Origin: Drosophila persimilis
Lineage: Eukaryota; Arthropoda; Insecta; Diptera; Drosophilidae
Assembly (NCBI RefSeq): GCF_003286085.1
Contig: NW_020825530.1
Span: forward strand, 88,962-152,961
Direction of reading: 5' to 3'
Length of the DNA: 64,000 nt
How positions within the stretch are numbered: the first letter of the stretch is position 1; each line of letters starts with the position of its first letter. The position numbers and the translations under genes were made by a program. This document shows positions 1 through 11,003 of the stretch, one piece after another. The notes below the pieces were generated by a model. It worked only from the letters and a program-made list of their open reading frames with translations, had not been told where the DNA came from and did not search any database.

Positions 1-986
1 GTCTGTCTGTCCGTCCGTCCGTCTGTCCGTCTGTCCGTCCCCTTCAGCGCCTAATGCTCAAAGACTATAAGAGCTAGAGCAACGATGTTTTAGATCCAGA
101 CTTCTGTGATATGTCACTGCTACAAAAATATTTCAAAACTTTGCCCCGCCCACTTCCGCCCCCACGAAGGACGAAAATCTGTGGCATCCACATTTTTAAA
201 GATACGATAAAACCAAAAACGCAGAATCGTAGAAAATTACCATATCTTTTAGACTGCAGAATCTGAATTGGATCGTATTATTATTATAGCCAGCATCAAG
301 AAAACAATTTCATTTTTTCTCGCCCTGTCTCTCTCTAACACACACGTAGCATAGGCGGCTTTGCTTAGAGTAAAACATTAACGCCTAGATCTCAAAGACT
401 ATAAAAGCTAGAGCAACCAAATTTGGTATCCACACTCCTAATATATCAGACCGAGACGAGTTTGTTTCAAAATTTCGCCACACCCCCTTCCGCCCCCGCA
501 AAGGATGCAAATCTGGGGATATTCACAAATCTCAGAGAGTATTGAGGCTAGAGTATTCAAATTAGGTATCCACACTCCGTTTAGATCTCACTATAAAACG
601 TATATCTCAAAATTTCGCCCCACCCCCTTTCGCCCCCGCAAAGGACGAAAATCTGTTGCATCCACAATATTGCACATTCGAGAAAACTAAAAACGCAGAA
701 TCATAAATAACGACCATATGTATCCGGTTGCTGAATCTGATTTAGTTCGGATCATTTTTGTAGCCTAAATCAACAAATCAATTTTCAGTGGCAACGCAGC
801 GCCCGACGTCACGTTCAGTCCAGTCACATCGTTCCCCCTCGTTATACCCGATACTCAAAATGAGTATTAGGGTATGTTAGATTTGTGGTAAAAGTGGATG
901 TGTGTAACGTCCAGAAGGAGTCGTTTCCGACCCTATAAAGTATATATATTCTTGATCAGCATCAATAGCCGAGTCGATTGAGCCCT
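1..986 (+). repeat. DINE-1-like element, tandem unit 1 (986 bp)
   Basis: The unit opens in the GTCT/GTCC tetranucleotide run that follows the element's 5' block. It continues through AT-rich sequence with repeated CCGCCCCC(A/G)CAAAGGACGAAAATCTG-like segments. It ends just after a fresh 5' terminus near 839, where TATACCCGATACTC and GAGTATTAGGGTAT form an inverted repeat. The same sequence recurs 986 bp later almost unchanged. Short open frames here are by-products of the repeat, not genes. Confidence 0.8.
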
Positions 987-1972
987 GTCTGTCTGTCCGT
1001 CCGTCCGTCTGTCCGTCTGTCCGTCCCCTTCAGCGCCTAATGCTCAAAGACTATAAGAGCTAGAGCAACGATGTTTTAGATCCAGACTTCTGTGATATGT
1101 CACTGCTACAAAAATATTTCAAAACTTTGCCCCGCCCACTTCCGCCCCCACAAAGGACGAAAATCTGTGGCATCCACATTTTTAAAGATACGATAAAACC
1201 AAAAACGCAGAATCGTAGAGAATGACCATATCTTTTAGACTGCAGAATCTGAATTGGATCGTATTATTATTATAGCCAGCATCAAGAAAACAATTTCATT
1301 TTTTCTCGCCCTGTCTCTCTCTAACACACACGTAGCATAGGCGGCTTTGCTTAGAGTAAAACATTAACGCCTAGATCTCAAAGACTATAAAAGCTAGAGC
1401 AACCAAATTTGGTATCCACACTCCTAATATATCAGACCGAGACGAGTTTGTTTCAAAATTTCGCCACACCCCCTTCCGCCCCCGCAAAGGATGCAAATCT
1501 GGGGATATTCACAAATCTCAGAGAGTATTGAGGCTAGAGTATTCAAATTAGGTATCCACACTCCGTTTAGATCTCACTATAAAACGTATATCTCAAAATT
1601 TCGCCCCACCCCCTTTCGCCCCCGCAAAGGACGAAAATCTGTTGCATCCACAATATTGCACATTCGAGAAAACTAAAAACGCAGAATCATAAATAACGAC
1701 CATATGTATCCGGTTGCTGAATCTGATTTAGTTCGGATCATTTTTGTAGCCTAAATCAACAAATCAATTTTCAGTGGCAACGCAGCGCCCGACGTCACGT
1801 TCAGTCCAGTCACATCGTTCCCCCTCGTTATACCCGATACTCAAAATGAGTATTAGGGTATGTTAGATTTGTGGTAAAAGTGGATGTGTGTAACGTCCAG
1901 AAGGAGTCGTTTCCGACCCTATAAAGTATATATATTCTTGATCAGCATCAATAGCCGAGTCGATTGAGCCCT
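987..1972 (+). repeat. DINE-1-like element, tandem unit 2 (986 bp)
   Basis: Near-identical head-to-tail copy of the preceding unit, with only a few substitutions (for example near 1219-1226). The very low divergence points to recent unequal exchange. The 6,498-bp segmental duplication begins inside this unit, at about 1662. Confidence 0.8.
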
Positions 1973-2894
1973 GTCTGTCTGTCCGTCCGTCCGTCTGTCC
2001 GTCTGTCCGTCCCCTTCAGCGCCTAGTGCTCAAAGACTATAAGAGCTAGAGCAACGATGTTTTAGATCCAGACTTCTGTGATATGTCACTGCTACAAAAA
2101 TATTTCAAAACTTTGCCCCGCCCACTTCCGCCCCCACAAAGGACGAAAATCTGTGGCATCCACATTTTTAAAGATACGATAAAACCAAAAACGCAGAATC
2201 GTAGAGAATGACCATATCTTTTAGACTGCAGAATCTGAATTGGATCGTATTATTATTATAGCCAGCATCAAGAAAACAATTTCATTTTTTCTCGCCCTGT
2301 CTCTCTCTAACACACACGTAGCATAGGCGGCTTTGCTTAGAGTAAAACATTAGCGCCTAGATCTCAGAGACTATAAAAGCTAGAGCAACCAAATTTGGTA
2401 TCCACACTCCTAATATATCAGACCGAGACGAGTTTGTTTGCAAATCTGGGGATATTCACAAATCTCAGAGAGTATTAAGGCTAGAGTAACCAAATTTAGT
2501 GTCCGTACTTCTGTTAGATCTCACTATAAAACGTATATCTCAAAATTTCGCCCCACCCCCTTTCGCCCCCGCAAAGGACGAAAATCTGTTGCATCCACAA
2601 TATTGCACATTCGAGAAAACTAAAAACGTAGAATCATAAACAATGACCATATCTATCAGGTTGCTGAATCTGGATTAGATCGGATCATTTTTATAGCCAA
2701 AAGGATCAAATCAATTTGCAGTGGCTACGCAGCGCCCGACGTCACGCACAGACAGATTTTCTGTCTCTCTCGCACGCACTCTTTGTCGTGTCGTTTAATA
2801 TTAGCGGCGCTGCCGGAGGAGAGCCATACTGACTTAGTATCGGGTATAACCGTAGAGTTGCGGTGTCCGCAGCAACTCACAACGTTCCCCCTCG
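1973..2894 (+). repeat. DINE-1-like element, tandem unit 3 with intact 3' end
   Basis: Third head-to-tail unit. It lacks 39 bp present in units 1 and 2 (junction near 2438) and then diverges. It ends in a typical DINE 3' end: an AGTATCGGGTATAAC block, a GAGTTGC/GCAACTC hairpin near 2852-2878, and the terminal GTTCCCCCTCG. Confidence 0.75.
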
Positions 2895-3354
2895 TTTTTT
2901 TTGGTTTCTCGTATCTTTGAAATTGTCGATGCCACAGATTGTCGTTCTTTGTGTGGGCGGAAGATGGCGGGGCGCCGGCAATTGGAGTACGAGAAAAGTG
3001 GTTGTGCAAGGGTTAGTGCAAAAAAAATAAGTAGATTTAGATTAAAAAGAAGAAAAGCTAGATGGCTACATTAACAGTAGTGTCAGTTAACAGTCATGTA
3101 GATCAATTAATCAAGAATCTACATGCAAACAAAATTTCGCGGTTGTACATGAGGTATAAAAAAATTCATATTCAGATGGAAAAATGAAATATTTTCAATA
3201 AGGTTTGACTTTTGATTCAGGGAATTTAAAACTTTCTGAAATTCAATGAAAAAAAAAAACCATATCCGACCGCCATATAATTTCTGCATATAAATTCTTG
3301 TTAAGTAAATAAAGAAAAATTACTAAGCATTCAACTTTTTTAGCATGCTCAAGA
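2895..3354 (+). promoter_or_regulatory. Truncated 5' flank of NHL copy 1
   Basis: Compared with the flanks of copies 3-7, about 500 bp are missing. The sequence jumps from the old DINE relic (GGGCGGAAG, ~2960) directly to GCCGGCAATTG (~2977). The lost part holds the unique region starting CTTGATCTAGAGTGCC and a candidate GTAAGT splice donor. The remaining ~380 bp before the ATG match the other copies. Any promoter in the lost part is absent here. Confidence 0.5.
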
Positions 3355-4210
3355 ATGGCCAATTTTCATGTACTGATGTCCAACTCCTTGACTGAGGATC
3401 GGGCCGGACCAAGTTTTGCTAAACAACAACAACAGCAGCAGCAAGAGGTCGAACAGGCGCTCCAGGCCCCAGCCCAAGTGGGACTCAACAACAATAATGG
3501 TTACTGCCTGCCAGATGCCAATTCTTCTGTCAACAGTTTTAGCGCCGTTCACAGTAAGGCCACTCCCATGAAGATCGGGTGTAAATTTGGCTGCCTGGGT
3601 GCGGGCAATGGACAATTAAATGCACCGAATGGCTTTTGCTTGGGCATCGACGAGGACATCATTGTTGCCGATTCGAAAAATCACCGAATCGCTGTATACG
3701 CCAAAATGGGGGCCCTGAAGTTCCAGTTTGGCGATGCCGGCAAGCGGAACGGCCAGCTTTTTTATCCCCGCAAAGTGGCTGTCTTCCAACACAATGGAAA
3801 TTTCGTTGTCTGCGATCGCGGCAATGGACGCTCTCGCATGCAGATCTTCTCTAAGTGCGGCACATATATGTTCAAGATTTCCATCAGGCTGGAAGGCTAT
3901 GAAGGCTCATGGCGTGGCCGTTTTCAAGGACAGTGGCGAATTCCTCTATCGCATTGGAAACGAGGGGGTATCCTGCTACCCCACGGGTATTGATATATCC
4001 AGTGCTGGGGATTTGCTCATTGGGGATACCCATGGATATCGCTTCCATGTCACCTGCTACGGGAGCGACGGTGTTTTCAAGTCGGTCTTCGAGTTTCCTC
4101 AACTGAATGTTTCACGTTGCTGCGGCTTGAAAATCACATCCGAAGGTTATGTGGTCACTCTGGCCAAGAATAACCATCAAGTTCTTGTGATGGATCTGCT
4201 GTATGTCTAG
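3355..4210 (+). pseudogene. NHL-repeat (Brat/Mei-P26-like) protein, copy 1, disrupted
   Basis: Same family as the intact 342-residue copies (see 23846). It starts at the equivalent ATG, has one extra Gln in the poly-Q run (seven) and reads through NHL repeats 1-2. After codon ~178 (position 3888) a net 176-bp loss joins the end of repeat 2 to the middle of repeat 4, with about 9 bp of filler. The loss is not a multiple of three, so translation leaves frame and stops at 3993 after 212 residues. The original frame resumes downstream and runs to the normal stop at 4210. With repeat 3 and part of 4 missing, a closed six-bladed propeller is unlikely, and the 5' flank is also truncated. Copy 2 at 9853 has the same lesion. 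Called a pseudogene with high confidence. Confidence 0.9.
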
Positions 4211-4505
4211 TGATTATAAGATAACACCCTGTTGTGTCCAGGAACGTGAGAGTTGCGGATAAACACACAATCGCTTATCTTCATCGGTACTTAGGCGTTG
4301 GTTGCGTTTTATTTCCTATTTGCAAAAGGAGGTTAATACATTTTATTCTTATATGTATCTACGCACGCTTCGTCTTTTCTCCCCGCTCTGTTATCGACTG
4401 CTCAAACTAATGTTACCTTCTTGTCTTTTCATAGTGTGATAATTTTTCTTCTCTTTTTTCGTTATGTTGGGTATGTAAAACTATGTATATATAAGCTAAT
4501 TTTTC
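4211..4505 (+). other. 3' flank of NHL copy 1
   Basis: Conserved 3' neighbourhood of the NHL genes, beginning TGATTATAAGATAACACC after the TAG. It probably contains the 3' UTR, but I see no strong AATAAA signal. It runs directly into a BEL/Pao fragment, as in copies 2 and 7. In the other copies a DINE begins after GTGTGATAAT. Confidence 0.5.
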
Positions 4506-7500
4506 TCAACAACGTCTAGCTTTGCCAGCATAGAGGTTGGGCGGTGTAGAACTCCAGCCGTCGTGGCGTGCAGGCGTGACTGCTAGAATAACTCCCTTTT
4601 TCCATTGAGATCGATGAAGATTCTTATTACAGATAAGAGCAATGTCCATTTCAGCGAGTGGTTGCACTGGGTGATGCCACTTTGTCCGTTTGCATAGGTC
4701 TGGTAGGTACTCAGTGAGCCACTTGTTCCAAAATGAGTGTGAGTTCTGCTGAGCGATGCGCCATTCCTTTCGAGTTGGCTGGTACTTCTCCTCTTGTGGA
4801 TGTGGTGTCTGGCTGGAATTGGGAGAACCTAAAAGAAAGTGATTAGGGGTTATCGGATCGTCTGTGGGGTTATCCAGAGCAATGTGTGTATGCGGTATGG
4901 AATTTACTTTGTTTTCAGCGTTACACATTAGGCTACACAGTATGTCTTCTGTCAGTTTTTTGTCATGCAGTGCGTGTCCTATGGCTCTCTTCACACTTCG
5001 TACCAATAATTCCCAGCCCCACCTGCGGGCAATTAAACAGCCATTCGATCTGCTTGATTGACAAGTCGTTCGCTATTCTATGGTGATCGAGGTCTTGCAA
5101 TTCTCTTTCCAATTCATGTTCAGCTCCCACCAAATTGGTACCACTGTCAGATTGGATTCTTACTGGTCTTTACGGCGCCGCGCCATGAAGCTATGCAATA
5201 CTCGAAGACACGTATCTGTTGTCAGGTCCCTGGGAATTTCCAAATGAATTGCTCTTATTGTAAGGCATGTAAATATGCATATCCAGCGTTTCTCGGTACT
5301 CCTTGCTCTTACAACCAGAAACGGTCCCATGTAGTGTAGTGGCCAGTGAAGCAAACCCAGATTAAATTCCCCAATAATTTCCCAGATATAAAGCAGATTC
5401 AAATCACGCGCCAACTTGATTAGTTCGAACACCAAGGCTTTAAAAACAGCTACTTCGAATATGGAGCTTTAATTGCTCGAATGTTCTTTTTCGTCTCTCG
5501 AGACCGAATTCCATGGAAGGGCCCCGTTAAAGCTCGTCTATGCCGCTTAAGCCGACAGCGACGGTGAACACGCGGATCAATTCCATTTTTCTCCCAAAAC
5601 ACTTCGGTTGTGACTGTGTCAATAGTGCCAAACTCTAGTGGAAGTCCACGTGTCCCTGTATTACATAATACATACCAAATTACATAATTGCAAGTCGGCG
5701 GAGAATCGACTAAAAAGCAAGATCAAGCTATATTGTGTGGTGAAAGTGCAAAGTGCTACGTAGAGAAAAAAAAAAAAAGAAGGTGATTATAAAGGAAAGC
5801 AGGTTTGGTACATTCACTGAATTCCGAATCTATTACAGAATCTCTTGGTCACTGGAGGTCTGACGTGCTTTGGCGCTCTCACGCCTAAAACCCCCCCCAC
5901 GCAACCTCCAGTGTCTTATTTTTGGCCGCTTCGAATTACCAGCGTCTCCGTTGTACGGACGATCTGCATCGACTTTTGAATGCCCTCTAATCGTATCTTG
6001 CGAGATACAACTCAACATCCTTGATGCGGAATCGACAACGCCTAGGAATTAAAGTGGAAATTTATGTCAGCTGAAATTGTGCAGAAAATGTGAATACCAG
6101 ATCAGGAATCGGAATCTAGGGTGACCTGTGTCGTGGACAACATGTGATCATCGATTCGTGAGTACGAACATACCCGCGAAATAGCAGGGTATAGCAGCGG
6201 TGCAGCGTAATAAAAGGGAGAGCGTGATAACTCACACGCCAAGAGCGAGCTTTCGTTCGAAGAGAATTCGGACATATGCGTGCGTATGCACACACATATA
6301 AACGTGCATTAATTTGATCATCGACATTCTCTTTGCTTTGTCTTGTTCTTTTCTTTTGCTTGCATTCTTGTGTTTGCACTTCAATTAAATTTGACTTTAA
6401 ATGTAAAATCATATAAACATATACATTTATATTAAGGAATATCTTTCCTATAGAATTAATTTCTTTATCTTATGTCTTAAGTTCCTTTCCTAATTAACTC
6501 AATGTTAAGCCTTGATTAACTCTGGCAATGTCGGCCAAAATATCATTCTTTAATTCTTTACTATTTTTATATAATTAATATTGTTCCACAGCTACCGAAG
6601 CAGTTCATTGGGCCCAACGAGCTCGTCAAGGAAAGTGTTTGAATTTGGTAATGATCATTAGTTTTGTATTGAATGGAAATGTTGACCTTCGTGAGTAAAA
6701 AGGCTCAGTTTTGCTATGAATTGTATTTTATATTCTTAAGTTAATGAACCTTTTTGTTAGATATGAATCTTTTGAATCTTGATTAATATAACTATTTTGA
6801 ATTAACATGAATATGGAATAAATAACCACCATTCTGTCTAAGTACATAATGCCAATGATACATCGAGTGTAATAATGCCGCGGTAGTTACGTTAGGGGCC
6901 ATGCCAACATCGTTCCACGCATTGCCGAAGGTAGGGAGGGTATAGAGGAACTAGTGATCTCCTACACCTAGGATCACTAAATTAAATACGCGACTACCGG
7001 ATTCCTTCTTGCCATCTATGCCGACCGGGGATTGATTACATTTGTTTTTTTCTTGTGTTTTGATCAAAGTAGATTCTGTGTAAGTGCACTTAAATTTTTA
7101 TAATATGGCGAGAACAAGGAAGTATAGGGATAGGAAAGACCCCGACCCCATCCGGCGAGCTGAGCCCAGAGCGCAGTATAGTGCACTAACCCCGATTCCC
7201 TTTCCTGCTGAGGCTGCATTGCCAAAAAGATTTAACCAGCCCGTAGCCATAACATTATAGTAGTCGATTCCAACATATGAGAATGGGCATACGTGCGGAG
7301 AGAGTCGGTCCTTAGGAAGTTGTACCATTAATGGCGTTTTTGGTGAAGCTCTCTGGATTTTACAAGTCATACAATTTCTAGCTGCACGGCGAACCTCCAG
7401 TCTCCAACCTGTCCAGTCAATAGCAACATCCTGTACATTGCGGATCACTATGAGTACAGCTTCTTTAATTTCAGCTACATCAAGGTAGACTTTTCGTTTG

Positions 7501-7949
7501 GTCTTACGATCACACATCCTGTAGACCCAAGCGACAGCACGCATCAGCCTTGTAAATGAAGATAACCCTTCCAGCAACTCCCTGAATACGATATTGACAG
7601 ATCCATCTGAAGACATCTCATTTATTGATAACGTAAACTTGCATCTTACTTCCAGTTCCGTGTCACCAACGTCTGAAGTTCCTAGATTCCATAGACTTGC
7701 GTCCTCTTGAAGGAATTGAGGGAGGTTTCTCGAGTTCTAGATCTGAGTTTGGTGCCAAAGTCTGCCGGGTTATCCTTAGTAGGCACCCAATGCCAATCTT
7801 CCAACCTTGTTGCCTCGAAGTATCTCGTCAATTATGTGTCCTACATATGGCTTATATTTTTTGTGATCTGATTTAATCAATGCTAAGACAGTCTTGGAGT
7901 CGGACCACATGTGGTCACATTTGGGTTTGACGTCGTGACCCTCAAGACC
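4506..7949 (-). mobile_element. BEL/Pao retrotransposon fragment (RNase H-integrase), interrupted
   Basis: Read on the minus strand, it runs from RNase H (7949-7740; [20 protein letters not shown], then [14 protein letters not shown] in another frame) into the integrase. The zinc-binding part includes NCMTCKIQRASPKTPLMVQLP (7362-7300 region). The core has GID near 7264 and, after the insertion, YMGPF near 5340, then SDSGTNLVGAEHEL (~5145). The C-terminal region (5006-4506) contains NPTDDPITPNHFLLG and ends near YAGKARR. Frameshifts are visible: the C run before the catalytic Glu region (~5024) is one base shorter than at 50490, and RNase H is split between frames. There is no LTR or 5' half. 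A 1.9-kb insertion splits it at 5335-7259. It is a dead remnant. Confidence 0.85.
5335..7259. mobile_element. Unidentified 1.9-kb insertion inside the BEL integrase
   Basis: The BEL sequence is continuous at 50810-50820 but here is split by 1,925 bp flanked by GTAG (5331-5334 and 7260-7263), consistent with a 4-bp target duplication. The insert starts TGTAGTGGCC and ends ACATTATA, and I see no long terminal repeats. Contents: an ~85-codon minus-strand open frame without an ATG (~5725-5462, very basic C-terminus); a 14-A run at 5766; a 9-bp inverted repeat (5850-5858 with 5905-5913); AT-rich sequence 6300-6850; a hairpin TAGTGATC/GATCACTA near 6952-6980; and a 50-codon plus-strand frame from 7104 to the right edge. 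I recognise none of these. The whole could be a compound of several insertions. Confidence 0.5.
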
Positions 7950-8159
7950 TCATATCTTTTAGACTGCAGAATCTGAATCGGATCGTATCATAATTATAGC
8001 CAGCATCAAGAAAACGCCACACCCCCTTCCACCCCCGCAAAGGACGTAAATCTGGGGCATCCACAAATCTCAGAGACTATTAAGGCTAGAGTATTCAAAT
8101 TAGGTATCCACACTCCTTTTAGATCTCAATATAAAACGTATAGATTCGAGAATCTGCAG
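7950..8159 (+). repeat. DINE-1-like internal fragment
   Basis: Starts abruptly after the BEL RNase H remnant with CATATCTTTTAGACTGCAG, an internal DINE sequence. It ends with a short duplicated ATTCGAGAA...CAGATTCGAGAAAACT stretch that is the junction of the 6,498-bp duplication. Confidence 0.7.
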
Positions 8160-9392
8160 ATTCGAGAAAACTAAAAACGCAGAATCATAAATAACGACCA
8201 TATGTATCCGGTTGCTGAATCTGATTTAGTTCGGATCATTTTTGTAGCCTAAATCAACAAATCAATTTTCAGTGGCAACGCAGCGCCCGACGTCACGTTC
8301 AGTCCAGTCACATCGTTCCCCCTCGTTATACCCGATACTCAAAATGAGTATTGGGGTATGTTAGATTTGTGGTAAAAGTGGATGTGTGTAACGTCCAGAA
8401 GGAGTCGTTTCCGACCCTATAAAGTATATATATTCTTGATCAGCATCAATAGCCGAGTCGATTGAGCCCTGTCTGTCTGTCCGTCCGTCCGTCTGTCCGT
8501 CTGTCCGTCCCCTTCAGCGCCTAATGCTCAAAGACTATAAGAGCTAGAGCAACGATGTTTTAGATCCAGACTTCTGTGATATGTCACTGCTACAAAAATG
8601 TTTCAAAACTTTGCCCCGCCCACTTCCGCCCCCACGAAGGACGAAAATCTGTGGCATCCACATTTTTAAAGATACGATAAAACCAAAAACGCAGAATCGT
8701 AGAAAATTACCATATCTTTTAGACTGCAGAATCTGAATTGGATCGTATTATTATTATAGCCAGCATCAAGAAAACAATTTCATTTTTTCTCGCCCTGTCT
8801 CTCTCTAACACACACGTAGCATAGGCGGCTTTGCTTAGAGTAAAACATTAGCGCCTAGATCTCAGAGACTATAAAAGCTAGAGCAACCAAATTTGGTATC
8901 CACACTCCTAATATATCAGACCGAGACGAGTTTGTTTGCAAATCTGGGGATATTCACAAATCTCAGAGAGTATTAAGGCTAGAGTAACCAAATTTAGTGT
9001 CCGTACTTCTGTTAGATCTCACTATAAAACGTATATCTCAAAATTTCGCCCCACCCCCTTTCGCCCCCGCAAAGGACGAAAATCTGTTGCATCCACAATA
9101 TTGCACATTCGAGAAAACTAAAAACGTAGAATCATAAACAATGACCATATCTATCAGGTTGCTGAATCTGGATTAGATCGGATCATTTTTATAGCCAAAA
9201 GGATCAAATCAATTTGCAGTGGCTACGCAGCGCCCGACGTCACGCACAGACAGATTTTCTGTCTCTCTCGCACGCACTCTTTGTCGTGTCGTTTAATATT
9301 AGCGGCGCTGCCGGAGGAGAGCCATACTGACTTAGTATCGGGTATAACCGTAGAGTTGCGGTGTCCGCAGCAACTCACAACGTTCCCCCTCG
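8160..9392 (+). repeat. DINE-1-like elements upstream of NHL copy 2
   Basis: Corresponds to 1662-2894. It contains the tail of one DINE, a new 5' terminus near 8323 (TATACCCGATACTC), the tetranucleotide run at ~8470-8510, and an intact 3' end with hairpin near 9350-9376, ending GTTCCCCCTCG. Confidence 0.8.
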
Positions 9393-9852
9393 TTTTTTTT
9401 GGTTTCTCGTATCTTTGAAATTGTCGATGCCACAGATTGTCGTTCTTTGTGTGGGCGGAAGATGGCGGGGCGCCGGCAATTGGAGTACGAGAAAAGTGGT
9501 TGTGCAAGGGTTAGTGCAAAAAAAATAAGTAGATTTAGATTAAAAAGAAGAAAAGCTAGATGGCTACATTAACAGTAGTGTCAGTTAACAGTCATGTAGA
9601 TCAATTAATCAAGAATCTACATGCAAACAAAATTTCGCGGTTGTACATGAGGTATAAAAAAATTCATATTCAGATGGAAAAATGAAATATTTTCAATAAG
9701 GTTTGACTTTTGATTCAGGGAATTTAAAACTTTCTGAAATTCAATGAAAAAAAAAAACCATATCCGACCGCCATATAATTTCTGCATATAAATTCTTGTT
9801 AAGTAAATAAAGAAAAATTACTAAGCATTCAACTTTTTTAGCATGCTCAAGA
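9393..9852 (+). promoter_or_regulatory. Truncated 5' flank of NHL copy 2
   Basis: Matches 2895-3354, including the ~500-bp loss that removes the unique upstream region seen in copies 3-7. Confidence 0.5.
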
Positions 9853-10708
9853 ATGGCCAATTTTCATGTACTGATGTCCAACTCCTTGACTGAGGATCGG
9901 GCCGGACCAAGTTTTGCTAAACAACAACAACAGCAGCAGCAAGAGGTCGAACAGGCGCTCCAGGCCCCAGCCCAAGTGGGACTCAACAACAATAATGGTT
10001 ACTGCCTGCCAGATGCCAATTCTTCTGTCAACAGTTTTAGCGCCGTTCACAGTAAGGCCACTCCCATGAAGATCGGGTGTAAATTTGGCTGCCTGGGTGC
10101 GGGCAATGGACAATTAAATGCACCGAATGGCTTTTGCTTGGGCATCGACGAGGACATCATTGTTGCCGATTCGAAAAATCACCGAATCGCTGTATACGCC
10201 AAAATGGGGGCCCTGAAGTTCCAGTTTGGCGATGCCGGCAAGCGGAACGGCCAGCTTTTTTATCCCCGCAAAGTGGCTGTCTTCCAACACAATGGAAATT
10301 TCGTTGTCTGCGATCGCGGCAATGGACGCTCTCGCATGCAGATCTTCTCTAAGTGCGGCACATATATGTTCAAGATTTCCATCAGGCTGGAAGGCTATGA
10401 AGGCTCATGGCGTGGCCGTTTTCAAGGACAGTGGCGAATTCCTCTATCGCATTGGAAACGAGGGGGTATCCTGCTACCCCACGGGTATTGATATATCCAG
10501 TGCTGGGGATTTGCTCATTGGGGATACCCATGGATATCGCTTCCATGTCACCTGCTACGGGAGCGACGGTGTTTTCAAGTCGGTCTTCGAGTTTCCTCAA
10601 CTGAATGTTTCACGTTGCTGCGGCTTGAAAATCACATCCGAAGGTTATGTGGTCACTCTGGCCAAGAATAACCATCAAGTTCTTGTGATGGATCTGCTGT
10701 ATGTCTAG
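9853..10708 (+). pseudogene. NHL-repeat (Brat/Mei-P26-like) protein, copy 2, disrupted
   Basis: Appears identical to copy 1: the same seven-Gln run, the same 176-bp net deletion after NHL repeat 2 (position 10386), the same early stop at 10491 (212 residues) and the same residual frame to 10708. Because lesion and flanks are shared, this copy arose with the 6,498-bp duplication and does not represent an independent inactivation. No function as a propeller is expected. If transcribed, it could only act as RNA or as a truncated two-repeat polypeptide. Confidence 0.9.
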
Positions 10709-11003
10709 TGATTATAAGATAACACCCTGTTGTGTCCAGGAACGTGAGAGTTGCGGATAAACACACAATCGCTTATCTTCATCGGTACTTAGGCGTTGGT
10801 TGCGTTTTATTTCCTATTTGCAAAAGGAGGTTAATACATTTTATTCTTATATGTATCTACGCACGCTTCGTCTTTTCTCCCCGCTCTGTTATCGACTGCT
10901 CAAACTAATGTTACCTTCTTGTCTTTTCATAGTGTGATAATTTTTCTTCTCTTTTTTCGTTATGTTGGGTATGTAAAACTATGTATATATAAGCTAATTT
11001 TTC
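10709..11003 (+). other. 3' flank of NHL copy 2
   Basis: Same as 4211-4505. It leads directly into the opposing BEL fragment. Confidence 0.5.

Larger units (their letters stand above)
1662..8159. repeat. 6,498-bp segmental tandem duplication, left half
   Basis: Everything here recurs at +6498 (8160-14657): DINE, NHL pseudogene, BEL fragment and 1.9-kb insertion. The junction between halves lies in the shared sequence ATTCGAGAAAACTAAAAACG, which occurs both in the tandem DINE at ~1662 and in the DINE piece at ~8159. This suggests unequal exchange between two DINE copies. Both halves carry the same lesions, so the duplication came after the NHL copy had died. Confidence 0.9.

Noticed and set aside
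505-690. 61-residue frames repeated through the DINE units (also 1491, 2438, 8936, 45569)
   Set aside because: They lie inside non-coding DINE sequence, shift with DINE indels and have no start context or domain.
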